In this document: piece by piece, positions 49,440 to 61,640 of the stretch
Layout of the letters: each line of letters opens with the position of its first letter
Position numbering within the stretch: the first letter of the stretch is position 1
NCBI GenBank assembly: GCA_028023455.1
Contig: JAQFVV010000032.1
Coordinates: 1,802,001 to 1,866,000, forward strand
From: Epiperipatus broadwayi
Lineage: Eukaryota; Onychophora; Udeonychophora; Euonychophora; Peripatidae
Direction: 5' to 3'
DNA length: 64,000 nt
The notes under the pieces: model-generated
Seen by the model: the letters and a program-made list of their open reading frames with translations, nothing else
Told to the model about the DNA's origin: nothing
The model's database searches: none
Translations under genes and position numbers: made by a program

Positions 49440-50690
49440 TTTGAGAGAAGGTGAATGCTACTAATTTTAATAGAAATATTGATTTCATGAAGACATTTGA
49501 CTTAATTATTAAATGACTTTTGTGGCAATGTTTAAAATTAGTTAATTGTCCACCAAAATTTATTTACACTAATGTATTACATGGTGGAAAATCAAGTAAT
49601 AGAAATGGAATTTTATGTTAACAAAGCAATGTTTGTTGTTTTTATAACAGTGATTTTTGGAAGTGCCATTAAGAGCAAAAACAAGATCTTCATTTTTCTA
49701 ACTTCTAGATTTACAGTTTGCTGATGATGTAAAAATTCAAAAAATATTCTACATAATGTTCTTTGTGTTACTGCAACCTATAAAATCTATGCTTTAGTAA
49801 CTGAAATTCAAAAAACTAAAGATCTTTAATCAATATATGGGAGAAAAATCTTCAAGAACTTTTAGCTTAGATGTTTATCATTATCCTTGAATTAAATTTT
49901 TAAATATCTTATAGCTTTTCAAATATAAAGACAAGCTTAGATCTGGTGTAACTTAAGCCCCAATGTGCCTGCTGTATTTAACAAAGTGAAAAATAAGATA
50001 TTTCACCATAATGATATAACTACTATATTTAAATTGTGTATAAAATTTATTTTACTCAAGTCTGGGGCATCCTATTAGCATAATATAAAGACATTAAAAA
50101 TATTATTGAAGAATGCTCCATATGATTTTTAAAAAATAATTGCAAGATCATAACACCACTCGATTGGTTCTTCAGCCTGCAGATTGTGTTATTATCAAAT
50201 CAAATCTTCATTATATTGGGCATATAAAGGGAATTACTTAAAAGAGTCTTCCTGAAAAATATTTTATGATGAATTTAAGTTTGATTTTCATTGACGAAGC
50301 AGGTTTTAAACATATTATAACTAGAATATTGTAAAGAAGTGCAGTATTGATTATTTTCATTGGGAGATGTGGTTGAAAAACATACAATGAAGAACTACAA
50401 TTAAATAATATATGAAAGTATTTCAAAAAATAAAATTCACTGCAGCAGAAGTTAAGAGACAGCATCATAAGATGTCAAATATACAGGCTTGAAAAAAAGC
50501 ATGTAATATATGTGAATGCAATTGTGATTCCGAGATCAGTTTGTATAGTTATTATAAAACTCATATCTAAAACATACTTTGTCTTTTTATTTCCCTTTTT
50601 TTCTTTCTCTAATTGGAATAACTGTACTCCTTTGGAAATAGATTCAGTAAAAAATACTAATAACACAAACAATAAAAAAGCTTCTCAGTT
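49440..50690 (+). pseudogene. Decayed non-LTR retrotransposon (RT to C-terminal zinc finger)
   Basis: In order on the plus strand: a motif-A relic FMKTFDLI followed by LLWQCLKLVNCPPKFIYTNVLHGG (about 49485-49590), the FADD polymerase active site in LQFADDVKI (about 49711-49737), and a segment matching the region with R..HHSIG...ACRL...LYWAYKG (about 50150-50225). Then the KIFYDEF-like step and finally a C-terminal zinc-finger relic near 50500-50570. Stops and frameshifts are frequent. The layout fits LINEs whose ORF2 ends with RWAGHV..M...RLPK..LYGEL followed by a C2H2-like finger. Confidence 0.6.
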
Positions 50691-53555
50691 AATTCTAAAA
50701 AAAATTTTGCTATGGTATTACTTAAATTAATATATTCTTCTTAAAGATTCCTTATCTTTGATCTGTATGTCATGTACCATGTGATTTTAGAACTTTATAA
50801 GACATTTAAATATGCTAAGTACAGCTATAAGACTTAATAACTTTATGATTGAATATTAAGACAGCATCAAAAGTCAATTTGGAATCATTTACATTTCAAA
50901 TATTAGATCATATTTTCATCCAGCCAAATCTTACTAGTTGGATGATCACTTGCATTGAAAAACTAATCACTGTCTATAAAAAATATTTTGCGGCTTTCAT
51001 CCATTTCTAGTTTCTAAAGCCATTTATCAAGTTTTCTCTGTTCTCCAAGTGTTTATGATTTCTGTGAATTTTTTATTGTGCAAATTTCTGAGAGAAGTCC
51101 TAGAGATGTTTGTGTCTTTCCCAGTTTTAGAAGCAGAGTAGGAGGCTGTAGATTTGCCATATTCCTGTGAGAAGATGGGAAGCTTGAACCTTGTCCTATG
51201 TGCTGCAATGGCATATAACTATCATCATAGAGATGGGAGACTTCCAGCAACAGCCTGCCACAAGAATCACTTTAAATCATGCCACCTATCCAGAGAAGAA
51301 TGCCACTACACCTATCATCTGATGTTCCTGAAGTACCAGCTGTGATAAAGAAGATTGGTAATATTCTCCTTAAAAACCACAGGCCTCTTAATCAATCTCT
51401 AAATCTGTAATCCTTAATATTTAAGCTAGCATATGCAATATAAATTGAACATTCACTAAATTCTTAAATTTCCATCTAAAATACTGTATTTCATAACTAT
51501 ATAAAACTTGCCTGACATCACCTGTAAAAATTAATTTGCTTTTTTAAATAATTCTAAATTGTAATAACTGTAATTAGTTATTTATCTAAATTTCTTTATT
51601 ACTGCAGTTATGCCCATATCTTGTTTTAATTATTTATCTGAAATTTAATTTATAAATGTTATCTGCCAAGTATTTTGTAACAACGAATACTAATTTTTAA
51701 TAAACTTTTAATGGAGATAGGATTATTAAGACCTCCATTTTAATATTTTAATTAATGCTGTTTAGCCCACCATTGCACTGTTTGAAATCCTATTATGTCA
51801 GATAATAATTGATCACTACACACTTGTTATTACCGATTAATTTAGATTTACATCATATTATGTTTATTATAGTTTGCTTAGTCAAATTTAGACATTGTAA
51901 TGTATGTTATTTACAAATAATAAACTAGCCTTAGAGATTGTGATAAAGTATATTTATTAACAATTTATTAATTGCTACTAAGTATGCTCGCCCCTCCTTT
52001 ATCAATGATTAAAAATGCAGATTTAGTATTTTAAACTAGATTATAATTTAGTTTTAGCCCTTTTGTTAGCATAATTATAATGCTATCTTAAAAATTGGTT
52101 CTGTTAGTTATACAGATAAAAGCTAGATATCTGTTTTAGGCACAATTAATTTTAATTATATATATTTGTATTTTACTTTGTATTGCAGGTGTGTCTTTAA
52201 GTACACATTTACATCTTGCTGCATCTTTTAAAATGAGCTGCCAGTGTCAGGCCACTCCATTTCTTAGTTCAGGTATGGCTATTTTTATTAGAACTGGAAC
52301 ATGAGGATCTAGACCATTTTCACAAAGCCTATCAAAGACCCTAAACTTCACGTTCATATTTTAATAGTAGCAAGCCATCCAATCTTAAAGACACTGCACA
52401 TTTTGATGTGAAAGCCCATAAATAAATACTCACTTGCGCAGTGAATGTATTTCTTAATGTTTTATTAAGTGCCATAGCGCATGTATGTGGACTAAAAATA
52501 ACCAGTTCTTTTCTCTTGATTAATAACTGTTCAGCATTTGTCTGACATCTGAATCTTTGGTTACTAGGCTAAATCTGTATCATCTTCGAACTTATTTACT
52601 CATTCACATTTTAATATATATAAATAGCAGCTATATGAAGACTGTAATGAATAATCTATCTTAAGCTAAAATATTTACTTGTAATATTAGCAGACCATAA
52701 TGTGAGAATAGGATTTGGCATATTAATTAAATATAGACATATTTCTATTAACTGCACATATACACACACCTAATTTAAAAGTATTAAGATGAGATTGCTG
52801 TAATAATTTAATCTCATCCATTACATAATGCCTGCATGCATTGATCCCACATCTTTAATATTATATAATTAATGCCATTTTTGTTTGACTTATTCCAATT
52901 TTTTATTATTCCAATCTTTTATTATTTTATATATGTGTGATATACATTATAGTTATCATTGATATTAACCTTAATTTTAAGTTGATTAGTGTGTTAAGTA
53001 GTTTATTTTAACCCTTTAGTTTAATTGTTGGTTCTTTTTTGAGTCTACCTGTTTGAACCTGGCTCATAGAAGAAATTGAGACCCATATGTAACCTCATAA
53101 ATGTCATTTATAAGGTGTTAAATTGCAGAGTACTGGTGAATGAGTTGAAGCTTGGTCAGATTCAGGATCTCACCATCCCATTTCGGTCATCTTTCATGTA
53201 TTTTATCTGGACTCTGGATTTTGTTACGCGAATGTACAAATCTGACCATTACAATTGGAGTAATTATACATATAGTTTTATTTTTTGTTTTGCATTATTT
53301 ATATTTTTTAGTGTGTGTTCTTATTATTTGTGTTTGATAGAGGAAAATTTATAATATGTAATGGAGGAAAGAATAAATTTTGTTAGATATTATTTCTCTT
53401 GTCTAAAATATTGATTGATTTGTTTTTTTAAAATTATATAATTGGTGGTCAATCAGTTTCATTAACTTATTTATTAAAAATAATAATTGAATATTAATAA
53501 AATTAACCACATTCTACATCTATTTCTAATGGAACACAAATACCACTCAACCTGA
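50691..53555. other. No identifiable gene
   Basis: 2.9 kb. A slightly GC-richer block at 51000-51350 has overlapping open frames on both strands with no domain. A 92-residue frame at 53076-53354 ends in a hydrophobic stretch but lacks splice-site or family support. Confidence 0.35.
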
Positions 53556-53558
53556 GTT

Positions 53559-54040
53559 ACTGAAATAGGCAAAACTCTCTGTACAGTAGTGCCACTCAGT
53601 GCAAGCCAGAGTAATCAATGGATGCCAGAAGGCTTGTGCGTAAAATCCCTATCTAGTGCCTACTCATCCAATATCCCCAGACTAGTTTCTGGCTTGTGGC
53701 CTTTGTCAGTGAGGAGTCTTGGGTCTGAGAGCAATGCACCTAGGACTTAAGATATAATGCAAACCTCCAGCACCACCTTTTATCTCTACTTAACTACAAA
53801 ACTATGAGAATAAAATTGAAAACAATATTTTCAATCTAAGCTCATTAGCTTATATAGTTATATAGGTCTGAACTCAGTTCAGTACCCATACATTTTGATA
53901 TCTTTGGTTCTTTAGTAATCATAGCCACCACTATCCTACTCTGCCTTGCACTGAGTTGCACTATTGTATGGAGACTTTTGCCTGTTTTAGCAACAGTTAT
54001 GAGCAAGCATAAGAAATGGTGGTCATGTGATGTTTGGTGG
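53559..54040. mobile_element. Foldback-family element, longest copy
   Basis: The left end (GGCAAAACTCTCTGTACAGTAGTGCCACTCAGTGC in part) and right end (GCACTGAGTTGCAC... GGAGACTTTTGCCTGTTTTAGC in part) are inverted repeats of about 50 bp. The right side keeps the family's outer terminus to about 54040 (GGTGGTCATGTGATGT). The inner 330 bp has no coding capacity. Copies at 29.87, 32.4, 46.5 and 63.4 kb share parts of it. Confidence 0.75.
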
Positions 54041-54488
54041 CTGGGAGTTATTGTTTTATGGATATAACGCTGACTTAGCATAGGGAATTGCTATACTGGT
54101 AGTCTATTTGTCCTCTTCCAATGCATAATTATTTACTCAGTTTATAAGAATTGGTATTTAAGGCTGAAGATCAACTTCAGTGCTTATAAATATGCCTTGA
54201 GGGAGTCGAAGTATGAACTTATGTTTTGTATAATTATAGGTATACTTAAGTTGGCAGTGAAATATAACTAAATAACATTAGTTCAGGCACATTCATTAAA
54301 TAAAAGTGAGAAATAAGAGTAGTATGATTTTAATATTGAACTTAGAAATAATCCATAGTATATAATGTACCAGTGTTGTCATTTAATGTACGAGGTTCGA
54401 TTAATTTACCCAATTTCTTGTATACAGCAAGAGGAAGCATTGTCTGGTATATATTTTATATAGTTTTATTTAAATGTTTAAATACCTA
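54041..54488. other. AT-rich stretch, nothing recognised
   Basis: Spacer between two inverted-repeat elements; no gene seen. Confidence 0.4.
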
Positions 54489-54489
54489 A

Positions 54490-54853
54490 CTTACGGATTA
54501 TTCAACCGATGACGTATTACCCTGAAGGCATATCAGTCTGATCTTGCGATTTTTACTTGGTAAATTCCATAATGTAGCTTCAGCCATCATAAATGCAAAT
54601 ATTAAATATTAAAGTAGAAGAGCTCAAAAAAATAACTGTGATGTCGTCGATAGCAAAATCACAATAGACAGACAAATCAAAAAATTTCCCAAACCTCTCT
54701 CCGAATTTCGGGTTAAAAAAAAATTGACTCTCTGATGGATTAATCACACCAGTCACTTGGTTGCCATGACAACGTTGTCATGCAAAAATCGACGATGTCT
54801 ACCGGAAGGGAAATCGGTAAGTGTAATACGTCATCGGTTGAATAATCCGGAAG
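54490..54853. mobile_element. MITE, 364 bp with 31-bp inverted repeats
   Basis: The left end CTTACGGATTATTCAACCGA and the right end (complement) CTTCCGGATTATTCAACCGA match over 31 bp with one difference. The flanks TACCTAA and TACCAAA could be a 7-bp target duplication with one change. The ends are rich in CpG for this window and have kept those CpGs. No transposase inside; the superfamily is not assigned. Confidence 0.8.
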
Positions 54854-55069
54854 TACCAAATAAAATTATTATATGCATCCATCCATACAATAAGCATATA
54901 TATTTGATTAAATTCTCATATGTTATCATACATTTTTAAATGAGTCTTTATTACAAATATATAATTTTTTAAGTATATACACATAAAATATTACAAAGTG
55001 TTTTTTTTTTAAAAATTGATAAAACAGCTGATGACTCACTGCATATATTTACTTAAAAATAACTAAAAA

Positions 55070-55480
55070 GAAAATAATGAGCAAATGTTTAGTTTATAGT
55101 TTTGAAACAAGGACTATGGCTTGTAAAATGTATTAGATTTCAGTGACTCAGAGAAGTATGGATAGATTTATGTTGAGAATAATAAGGAACGATAGACGGA
55201 AAATGTATTCAATTCAAGACTTGAATTACTATACTGATATAATTGTAAGTAGTAAAAATTTGAATGGAGATGCTCTGGCCACATAGTATGAATAAATGAT
55301 AATCAAAAGACCAGAACAATAATTGGACCTAATAAATTTATTAGACTTATTTTGAAGTCAGAGGATATAAATATAAACCTTGTGAAAGATATTTGTGGAG
55401 AACTAATGCGGATGGTTTCTTTACAGCTAAACATGACAATTACGTCAAATCATATGAAATGTATAGGGAAATTGGTCTTG
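55070..55480 (+). pseudogene. LINE ORF2 C-terminal relic (RTE-like)
   Basis: Frames read SFETRTMACKM, RSMDRFMLRIIRNDRR and, after further breaks, a segment ending EMYREIGLV. The first two correspond to the 'RS.ERRMLRI.....DR.RN' region that follows the reverse transcriptase in RTE and related LINEs. Several stops; both ends of the element are lost. Assignment to RTE rather than another clade is uncertain. Confidence 0.5.
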
Positions 55481-58042
55481 TATAATCTGCAATAATAGAT
55501 AAAATATTTTTATATACTATCCATTTCTTCTTTTTCTATGGCATAATTACGTGGTTATGTAAAATGCAATTGTCTTTTTTGGAAAGTGATCCGAAAATAA
55601 ATACGTTTGGAAAAAATATTCACACATAATCTGAAGTTTGATTAATTTTCACTTTATCTTCAATGAGTGTAGTAACTATATTTAAATGTAATCTTTTATA
55701 AAGAACAGATATGAAATAACAATAATAAAAAATAATAATCATACATAAGTACTGAGTAAAGTAGCGGAGGCATGAGAAAATTAAAAACTCGATGTACTGA
55801 TATTTCTGAAAACCCTTATGATTTTAATTATAAATATTGTACATAGAATTTGATTTTAAAATAAATTATTTCACAATTAAAAAATATATATTAATTCTTA
55901 CAAATTTTTAAATGATTACAAAGGAAGTCAAAATAAAATGACTTATTGAAGAATTATCTCTTATTTTTTTAAATAACTTTTAAGTACACGTGTTTATCAG
56001 CTGGAAACTTTGTCTTTATTTAAACAATATGATGTCACATTACGATAATTAAATGTATTCAAAGTCTATACGAGATAGAACTGTAAAAAATTTACATAAA
56101 AGTTTAATTTATACTGCATATTCAGTAATACTGTTAAGTACAGAATCGGACTAGAATTTCCTTAATTACATTTTTATTTTTATCTATTTCTAGGATATTA
56201 ACAATGACTGTCATCCGCGTTATGCAGCGGACGGTAAGTAAAATGCTATTGTTCACCTTGTTTATTATAATAAATTATTTATCGTTTAATAAAACGGATA
56301 TTCTATATTAAAAAACTGATGCCAGGATATAAAACCAAGAGCTGGACTATTTAACATGTTCTCTAAATAACATCAAGGGGCATAAACATTTAAAACTCTT
56401 GTTTATTTTAATTATTAAAAATTTATATTATTGCATTAATTAATGCGTTTTTTTAAAAGTGCAATTACGTATTATCTTATAACAGGCTATTTTATTACAT
56501 ACCGATGCTTCTAAAAATTTAAGGTATTTATCACTTTCATTTATTCATATTTGCAAGATAAAAGAAAGTGACAATACGAATTCCGGATTATGACAATGAA
56601 GTTTGCGATAGTTTGAGCGCAACCCGCAAGATGGTGTAAAATTAAAAATAAACAACATGTCTGCTTCCGTTAAATTTTATATAATATTATTCAAACACTT
56701 CTTTATATATATACAGTACTAAGAAAATGAAGTGTGATAAATTAAAAATTCGTACTTTTAAAAAAAAAGTATTACATAGAAAATAAATAATGAAGCTAGA
56801 TATTGAGAATTCAAATATTTTTGAAAAGATATAGATCATTGACTGCAGAAAAAATTGTCATTTATATATCGAGAATTGATTATAATTAAAGGTAGCTTGT
56901 AGAAAACCGAGTTTCTGAAGTCAAATGGAAAAAAAAATCACGTGATTTTTTAAAAAGATATTGTAATCAAATTTTCTTGCTAAAATATTTATAATTTTAA
57001 TGTTAATGTAATGAATTCTTGTTAATAATATTATGAGAGGCAATGTACTAGTGAACTCATTTGTTTTTTTTTTGTTTTTTTATTTTAGAGATTAAAATTT
57101 TTAATATCGATAAATTATTTTAGAGATATTTCTATTAAAGAGATTTTTAAGTATCTTAATGTTTAAGCTATGCATAACGATAAATAACATTTGATCATAA
57201 TTGAAGGTAAGTTTCCCGTTGATTGTTACTTTTTTAAGACTTGATTTTAGGTCTCAATTTAGAACTACATCATAAACTTCTAATGAAATCTTTATTAAAA
57301 TTTATGGTTAATTTATATATGATTTTACTATATAAATCTTTTTTACTTTGTGTAAATCTTTGAAAACTTTTATAATATATGTATATGTGTGTTTGTGCTA
57401 AAATTCTATTTAGTAATCTTTCTGTTACTTAATTGTATGGTGCAAAAGTAAAATGCTTTAGTCTGAAACTTTTGCAAAGTTTTTTTTTTTTCACCATTGT
57501 AAAGCCTCTCAATAATTCATTTTTTCTGTAGCCAATATTTTATTCTTTCTTTGTCTAAAAAATTGCAATAAAATTCTAGAGAGGTTAGACAAAGATCGGC
57601 AACACATATACCTTAATTAATATGTTTTAGAACAATTATTCACAGCAATAATTTGGATGTTGAGATTCAAAGGTGACTATCATTAGGTAGACTAGGCAGC
57701 TTCTGAGGATGCAGAGTTCAATGAGGGGAGAAATATTGATAGTTTTATACAAAGTAGATATTTTGGCTAAGCATAATAAAGTTCATGCTTTTTACTTTTT
57801 GTACAAAATATTTGATATTAAAAATCAAAGTTGTTAAGGTTTGAGAGGGGAAAATGTAAGTAATTACTTGACTGTTCCTAAGTGCAAAATAATCTGGTGC
57901 AAGCCCAGTGTACAACCCAAACTGATTCTTCATTGAATAAGTTAGAAAATGGGATATTTTATAGATGTGGATGATTGTACAATTCATAGAATGGCACATT
58001 ACAAGATTAAAATAATGTTTTTTGAATGCAACCCATAAAGAC
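55481..58042. other. Unusually repeat-poor stretch around a candidate exon
   Basis: Apart from the candidate exon at 56194-56233 no transposon or coding relic was recognised in this 2.5 kb. This would fit intron sequence. Confidence 0.4.
56194..56233 (+). CDS. Candidate 40-nt host exon
   Basis: The sequence upstream is a strong 3' splice site (a long T-rich tract ending TCTATTTCTAG), and the sequence right after 56233 is GTAAGTA, a consensus 5' splice site. Between them lie 40 nt with three CpGs (CATCCGCGTTATGCAGCGGACG) in a region almost without CpG. Two frames are open: one reads DINNDCHPRYAAD, the other contains an ATG and reads MTVIRVMQRT up to the splice site, so it could be an internal exon or the first coding exon. 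I cannot assign a gene. Evidence is splice-site quality and composition only. Confidence 0.4.
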
Positions 58043-58191
58043 TTTTTTTTTTTTTTTTAACTTTATTAGTAACAAAATATTTACAAGAATTAGTATATTT
58101 ACATTAAGAGCTTTTTACATTTTTTTTTTTTTTAATTTTAATTTCTTAGGATGTTTTTAGAATATAATGATTTAAAACAAGATTATTACTA

Positions 58192-59097
58192 TCATGGCAT
58201 TAATGAGCAACTAAGGAATACATTGCTTTGCCATATTTTTCTTGTGACATTACTAGGTATATATTTCTGAGCATAAAGATAAATGTTATACCATTCTTTG
58301 TTTTTTTTTTTAAGTACATTGTATTTTTTGTTATCAAATATTACAGCACAAAGGGCAAGCCATATTGTTCTTAGAGTGTGAACGGTTACAAGGGCATTGA
58401 ATGGTTTTAATTTCTTTATATTATTTATTAGGATATTTTTTAAATTAATTGTGTCTTTGTGGAATACAAAGCAGCGTAAGGTTGAAAAGAATGGACATGT
58501 CTCAAAGATATGTGATGAATTTTCCGGGAACAAATTGCATAGTATACAAGTAGGATCAATGTTTAGCTTAAATCGATTTATGAGAAATAACTTTGTTGGT
58601 ATTATATCAAGTAGCAGATTATACGGGAATTTTAACCATGAGTGAGGCACATACAAATTTTGAAATTTAGTTAGTGTTCTTGCAATAAATAGTGTTGACC
58701 AAAGTTGTCTATTGGGATAATTAATTTTTTTTAGATCTTTGTATGACAAACCAATTAGAGTATTAATGTTATAATTGTCCAGTAAATCAGCATGCTCAAT
58801 GGCATAATCAGTGAAAAAGTGGCGATTCGCATATGGAGTAATAGCAAGCAGAAGTAGAGGTGGAGGAGTTGTCCTTAAAAAGGGATTAGTAGTGGTAATG
58901 ATGTACATCTTAGCTCTAATGTAGGAGGTGAATGATTGAGGAGCTATTAGGTTAAGCCCACCCTTGCATATTGGAAAACAGGTATTTTCTATTGATAGAA
59001 GATGTGATGTTGATCCCCATATATATTTTTTTGCTATACTCATGAAATATTTAATAGTTTTTTTTTTGAAGATGCATCCAAGGGCTGTAATAGGCAA
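58192..59097 (-). pseudogene. LINE ORF2, C-terminal part with zf-RVT zinc-binding motif
   Basis: 301 residues continuing ORF2 after a frameshift near 59100. The beginning (LPITALGCIFKKKTIKYF, then KKYIWG) matches the conserved linker after the reverse transcriptase thumb of L1-like LINEs. Near residues 180-205 CILCNLFPENSSHIFETC has the CxxC...H...C pattern of the zf-RVT domain, which is important for target-primed reverse transcription in L1 relatives. The frame ends at a normal-looking stop 150 bp from the poly-A tail. There is no proper ATG; the piece would be made only as part of ORF2. Confidence 0.85.
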
Positions 59098-59266
59098 GAA
59101 TACCTCCTAGAATGGCATTGATGATACAAACTTTTATTATAGGGTACAGTAATCTTGAGTTGAAGCACTTTATTTTTTTATTAAATTTGTCTATGACAAG
59201 AAGATTTAAGTGATGACTTAGTTGTGTTTTAGAGAGATTAATAGGTATGCCAAGAAATGAAGAAAA

Positions 59267-61426
59267 TTAACCTGTAAAGTGTGAGGGAAGTCTGCGACCG
59301 GTAGCAATTTGCCATAAGGATGATTTGTTTATTTGTATTGTGGATCCTGTTATAGTTTCAAATTTCTTAAGTTTATGAAGTAGCATAGGTATATTTTGCA
59401 GGTCCCTGAATATTATCAAAATGTCATCAACATATGAAATGATCTTAACAGTTGTGCCTAGGTGTGGAAGAAAAATACCATCTATGCATTGCTCTATGTC
59501 CTTAATCAAGGGGTCTATGTATATCGCAAAAAGTAATGATGCAAGTGGGGAGCCTTGTGGGATACCTCTACTTGGCTTAAAGGGTTGAGAGAGTCTCATG
59601 TAATTTTTTAGTCTAATCATTCTATTGTTAAGATAGTTTTTAATAGCTGTAACAAGGTGTGTATGATTTGAAAGCATTTGATTAAGTACAGAGAATAAGA
59701 AGTTCCAATTTACAATGTCAAAGGCAGACTTAAAGTCTACCTGGCATGCCACATAGTTTGTTAGTTTGTTTTGTTTAATATAAAGTATTGCTTCTTGTGC
59801 TAATAATATTGCTTGAGATGCTTTTTGCCCTTTGACTGCAAAGTGTGAAGGGGGAATTTTAGGTAAAGCATAGATATTTAATTGTTTAAGTATGATTCTA
59901 GCAAACATTTTCTGATCAATGTCTTCTAAGGTAATGAGACGCAAATCATTTACTGTTGGATGTGGATTTTTAGAGTTTTTTCTTATACAGAATACTATAT
60001 TTGTTGATAAGTTAGGGATGTGATATTCCTTCGAACAAAGTTGGTTGTAGTATTTCTGTAGGAATGGAGATATAATGTATTCCATTTGCTTATATATGTT
60101 AGCTGGAATGAAGTCATTTGCTAGCGAGATATGTTGTTTTAAATACACTATTTCATCAAAAACTTGTTGTTTAGATATGTAGTAATTTTGTGTACAGTTT
60201 GTCTCATTTGTAAATAACTGTGAAGAGCTATGAGATTTTTTAAGGGAAATATTCAAGTGGTGCAGAAGTGCCTCATCAACATAAGTACCAGAGAGGAGAG
60301 AATTATCTTTTGATAGAATGGAAATGTCACAAGCATATGGGATTGGAAATTTTGCATAATTTATTGTGGTTTTCGTTAGTGCTGATAGATTTGGTAAAAT
60401 TTTTCTCAGCCTAAAAACCATGTTGTTCTGGTTATATAACTGAGTTAAATGTTTGTTTTCACATTGAAGCTTATAGATAAGATCTTTTGCCTCATCAAAC
60501 CTTGTTATAGCTTTAAGGGTTGAGTTTATGTCTTCAATACGTTGTTTTATAAGGTTATTAGAGTTATAGTGCGATAGGCGATCTGAACAGCACATGTTTA
60601 GTATTTTTTTGAGTTGAGACCATTTTTCAATTGGAGAGAGATTTTTCATCTGATGTAGGTGGTTGCTTACTATTAATATATTACAGAAATCATCTATGGT
60701 AAGTTTGAATTGTCTAGGGAGTTGTTTCTTATATGAGAATTTATATATAGTTTGTCTGTTATGCGGGCATTTTTGCATGAGTGTTACACAGATGTGGTCA
60801 GAAAATGAGACTGCAGTTAGATGAATTGAGGCTTTTAGGTTTATAGAAGAACTAAAAAATAGATCTATGAGAGAGGATCCTTGTGCACCCATGAATGTAA
60901 CAGCATTTGTTGGATATAGGTGTGCTAATGGCAGCAGGGCAACTTGTGAAAGTTTGGCTTTCAAGGAGAGTGGCAAACCATTGTAGCTGCAGTTAAAGTC
61001 ACCACACATGATAACTGTACCAGGATTATGTAGTATTTTGTTATGCACAACCAGTAGGGTATCTACAACATCCTTTGCCTTTTGACATGAATATATTCCT
61101 ATAATATAGTAAAGCTGTGAATGGAACAAAAAAGAGATAATTATTGAATTTACTGATAAAAGTATTATTTTAAGTTTTGTCACTGGAAATTGATTGTTTA
61201 TTAGAATTGCAACACCTTGAGCTGGTCTGATATTTGGCTTGTATGTAAAAATGTATTTGCTATGCAGAGTGTTAATTATGGTTAGATTGGTTACTCTGCT
61301 AATTTTCGTTTCTGTTATGACAAAAATGTCAGCATCATGATTATTTAAGAATTGAATCAGTTGTGAGAGTCTGTTATATGAATTAATACCTCGTATATTT
61401 ATTGTGGCTATTTTAATGTTAGACAT
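59267..61426 (-). CDS. LINE ORF2: endonuclease plus reverse transcriptase (truncated by stop)
   Basis: 719 residues from the ATG at 61426. The first 225 residues are an apurinic-type endonuclease with NIRG (N10), TETK (E39), CGDFN (D143, N145), a LIDLFF Asp and SDH (D210, H211), all catalytic residues present. The reverse transcriptase follows, with FAVKGQKASQ, motif A QVDFKSAFD (about 563-570), motif B RGIPQGSPLASLLFAIYID (about 620-638) and the YVDD active site (about 665-668). The ORF is then cut by a TAA (59267-59269) just before the region equivalent to a SSFLGIPIN segment, and a frameshift follows 170 bp later. The polymerase would lack its C-terminal domain, so activity is unlikely. 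The upstream ORF1 frame ends in TAA overlapping this ATG. Confidence 0.9.
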   Translation of the reverse strand: MSNIKIATINIRGINSYNRLSQLIQFLNNHDADIFVITETKISRVTNLTIINTLHSKYIFTYKPNIRPAQGVAILINNQFPVTKLKIILLSVNSIIISFLFHSQLYYIIGIYSCQKAKDVVDTLLVVHNKILHNPGTVIMCGDFNCSYNGLPLSLKAKLSQVALLPLAHLYPTNAVTFMGAQGSSLIDLFFSSSINLKASIHLTAVSFSDHICVTLMQKCPHNRQTIYKFSYKKQLPRQFKLTIDDFCNILIVSNHLHQMKNLSPIEKWSQLKKILNMCCSDRLSHYNSNNLIKQRIEDINSTLKAITRFDEAKDLIYKLQCENKHLTQLYNQNNMVFRLRKILPNLSALTKTTINYAKFPIPYACDISILSKDNSLLSGTYVDEALLHHLNISLKKSHSSSQLFTNETNCTQNYYISKQQVFDEIVYLKQHISLANDFIPANIYKQMEYIISPFLQKYYNQLCSKEYHIPNLSTNIVFCIRKNSKNPHPTVNDLRLITLEDIDQKMFARIILKQLNIYALPKIPPSHFAVKGQKASQAILLAQEAILYIKQNKLTNYVACQVDFKSAFDIVNWNFLFSVLNQMLSNHTHLVTAIKNYLNNRMIRLKNYMRLSQPFKPSRGIPQGSPLASLLFAIYIDPLIKDIEQCIDGIFLPHLGTTVKIISYVDDILIIFRDLQNIPMLLHKLKKFETITGSTIQINKSSLWQIATGRRLPSHFTG

Positions 61427-61640
61427 GTTCAATGTTTAATGAGTTTGATTTAAGCTTTTTGTTTGTGTGCTTAGTATCACAATTAGATATTTTAATTTTT
61501 TTACTATTGTCATTTGTAAGATTGATATCCGAATTTACTATTACACTTTGGTTTAGTAATTAGATTTCAAAAAGCTCAAATTCTTTAGCAGCAAATGCTG
61601 GACGAATTTTTTTAAAAAATATCTTGATTGTTTTCAGGCA
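61424..61640 (-). pseudogene. LINE ORF1, C-terminal fragment
   Basis: A minus-strand frame reads SFCLKTIKIFFKKIRPAFAA, then one in-frame stop, then a lysine/asparagine-rich tail ending NSLNIEHV and a TAA. That stop codon lies within ATGTCTAA, where the ATG is the start of ORF2, so the two ORFs overlap by 8 nt. No RNA-binding or coiled-coil domain is visible in the remaining piece; the 5' part was lost by truncation. Confidence 0.55.

Noticed and set aside
55025-55065. CTGATGA motif near 55029 as another hammerhead
   Set aside because: No helix II hairpin and no GAAA follow within a workable distance.
58397-58645. 82-residue plus-strand frame inside the LINE
   Set aside because: It is the antisense shadow of the zf-RVT part of ORF2.
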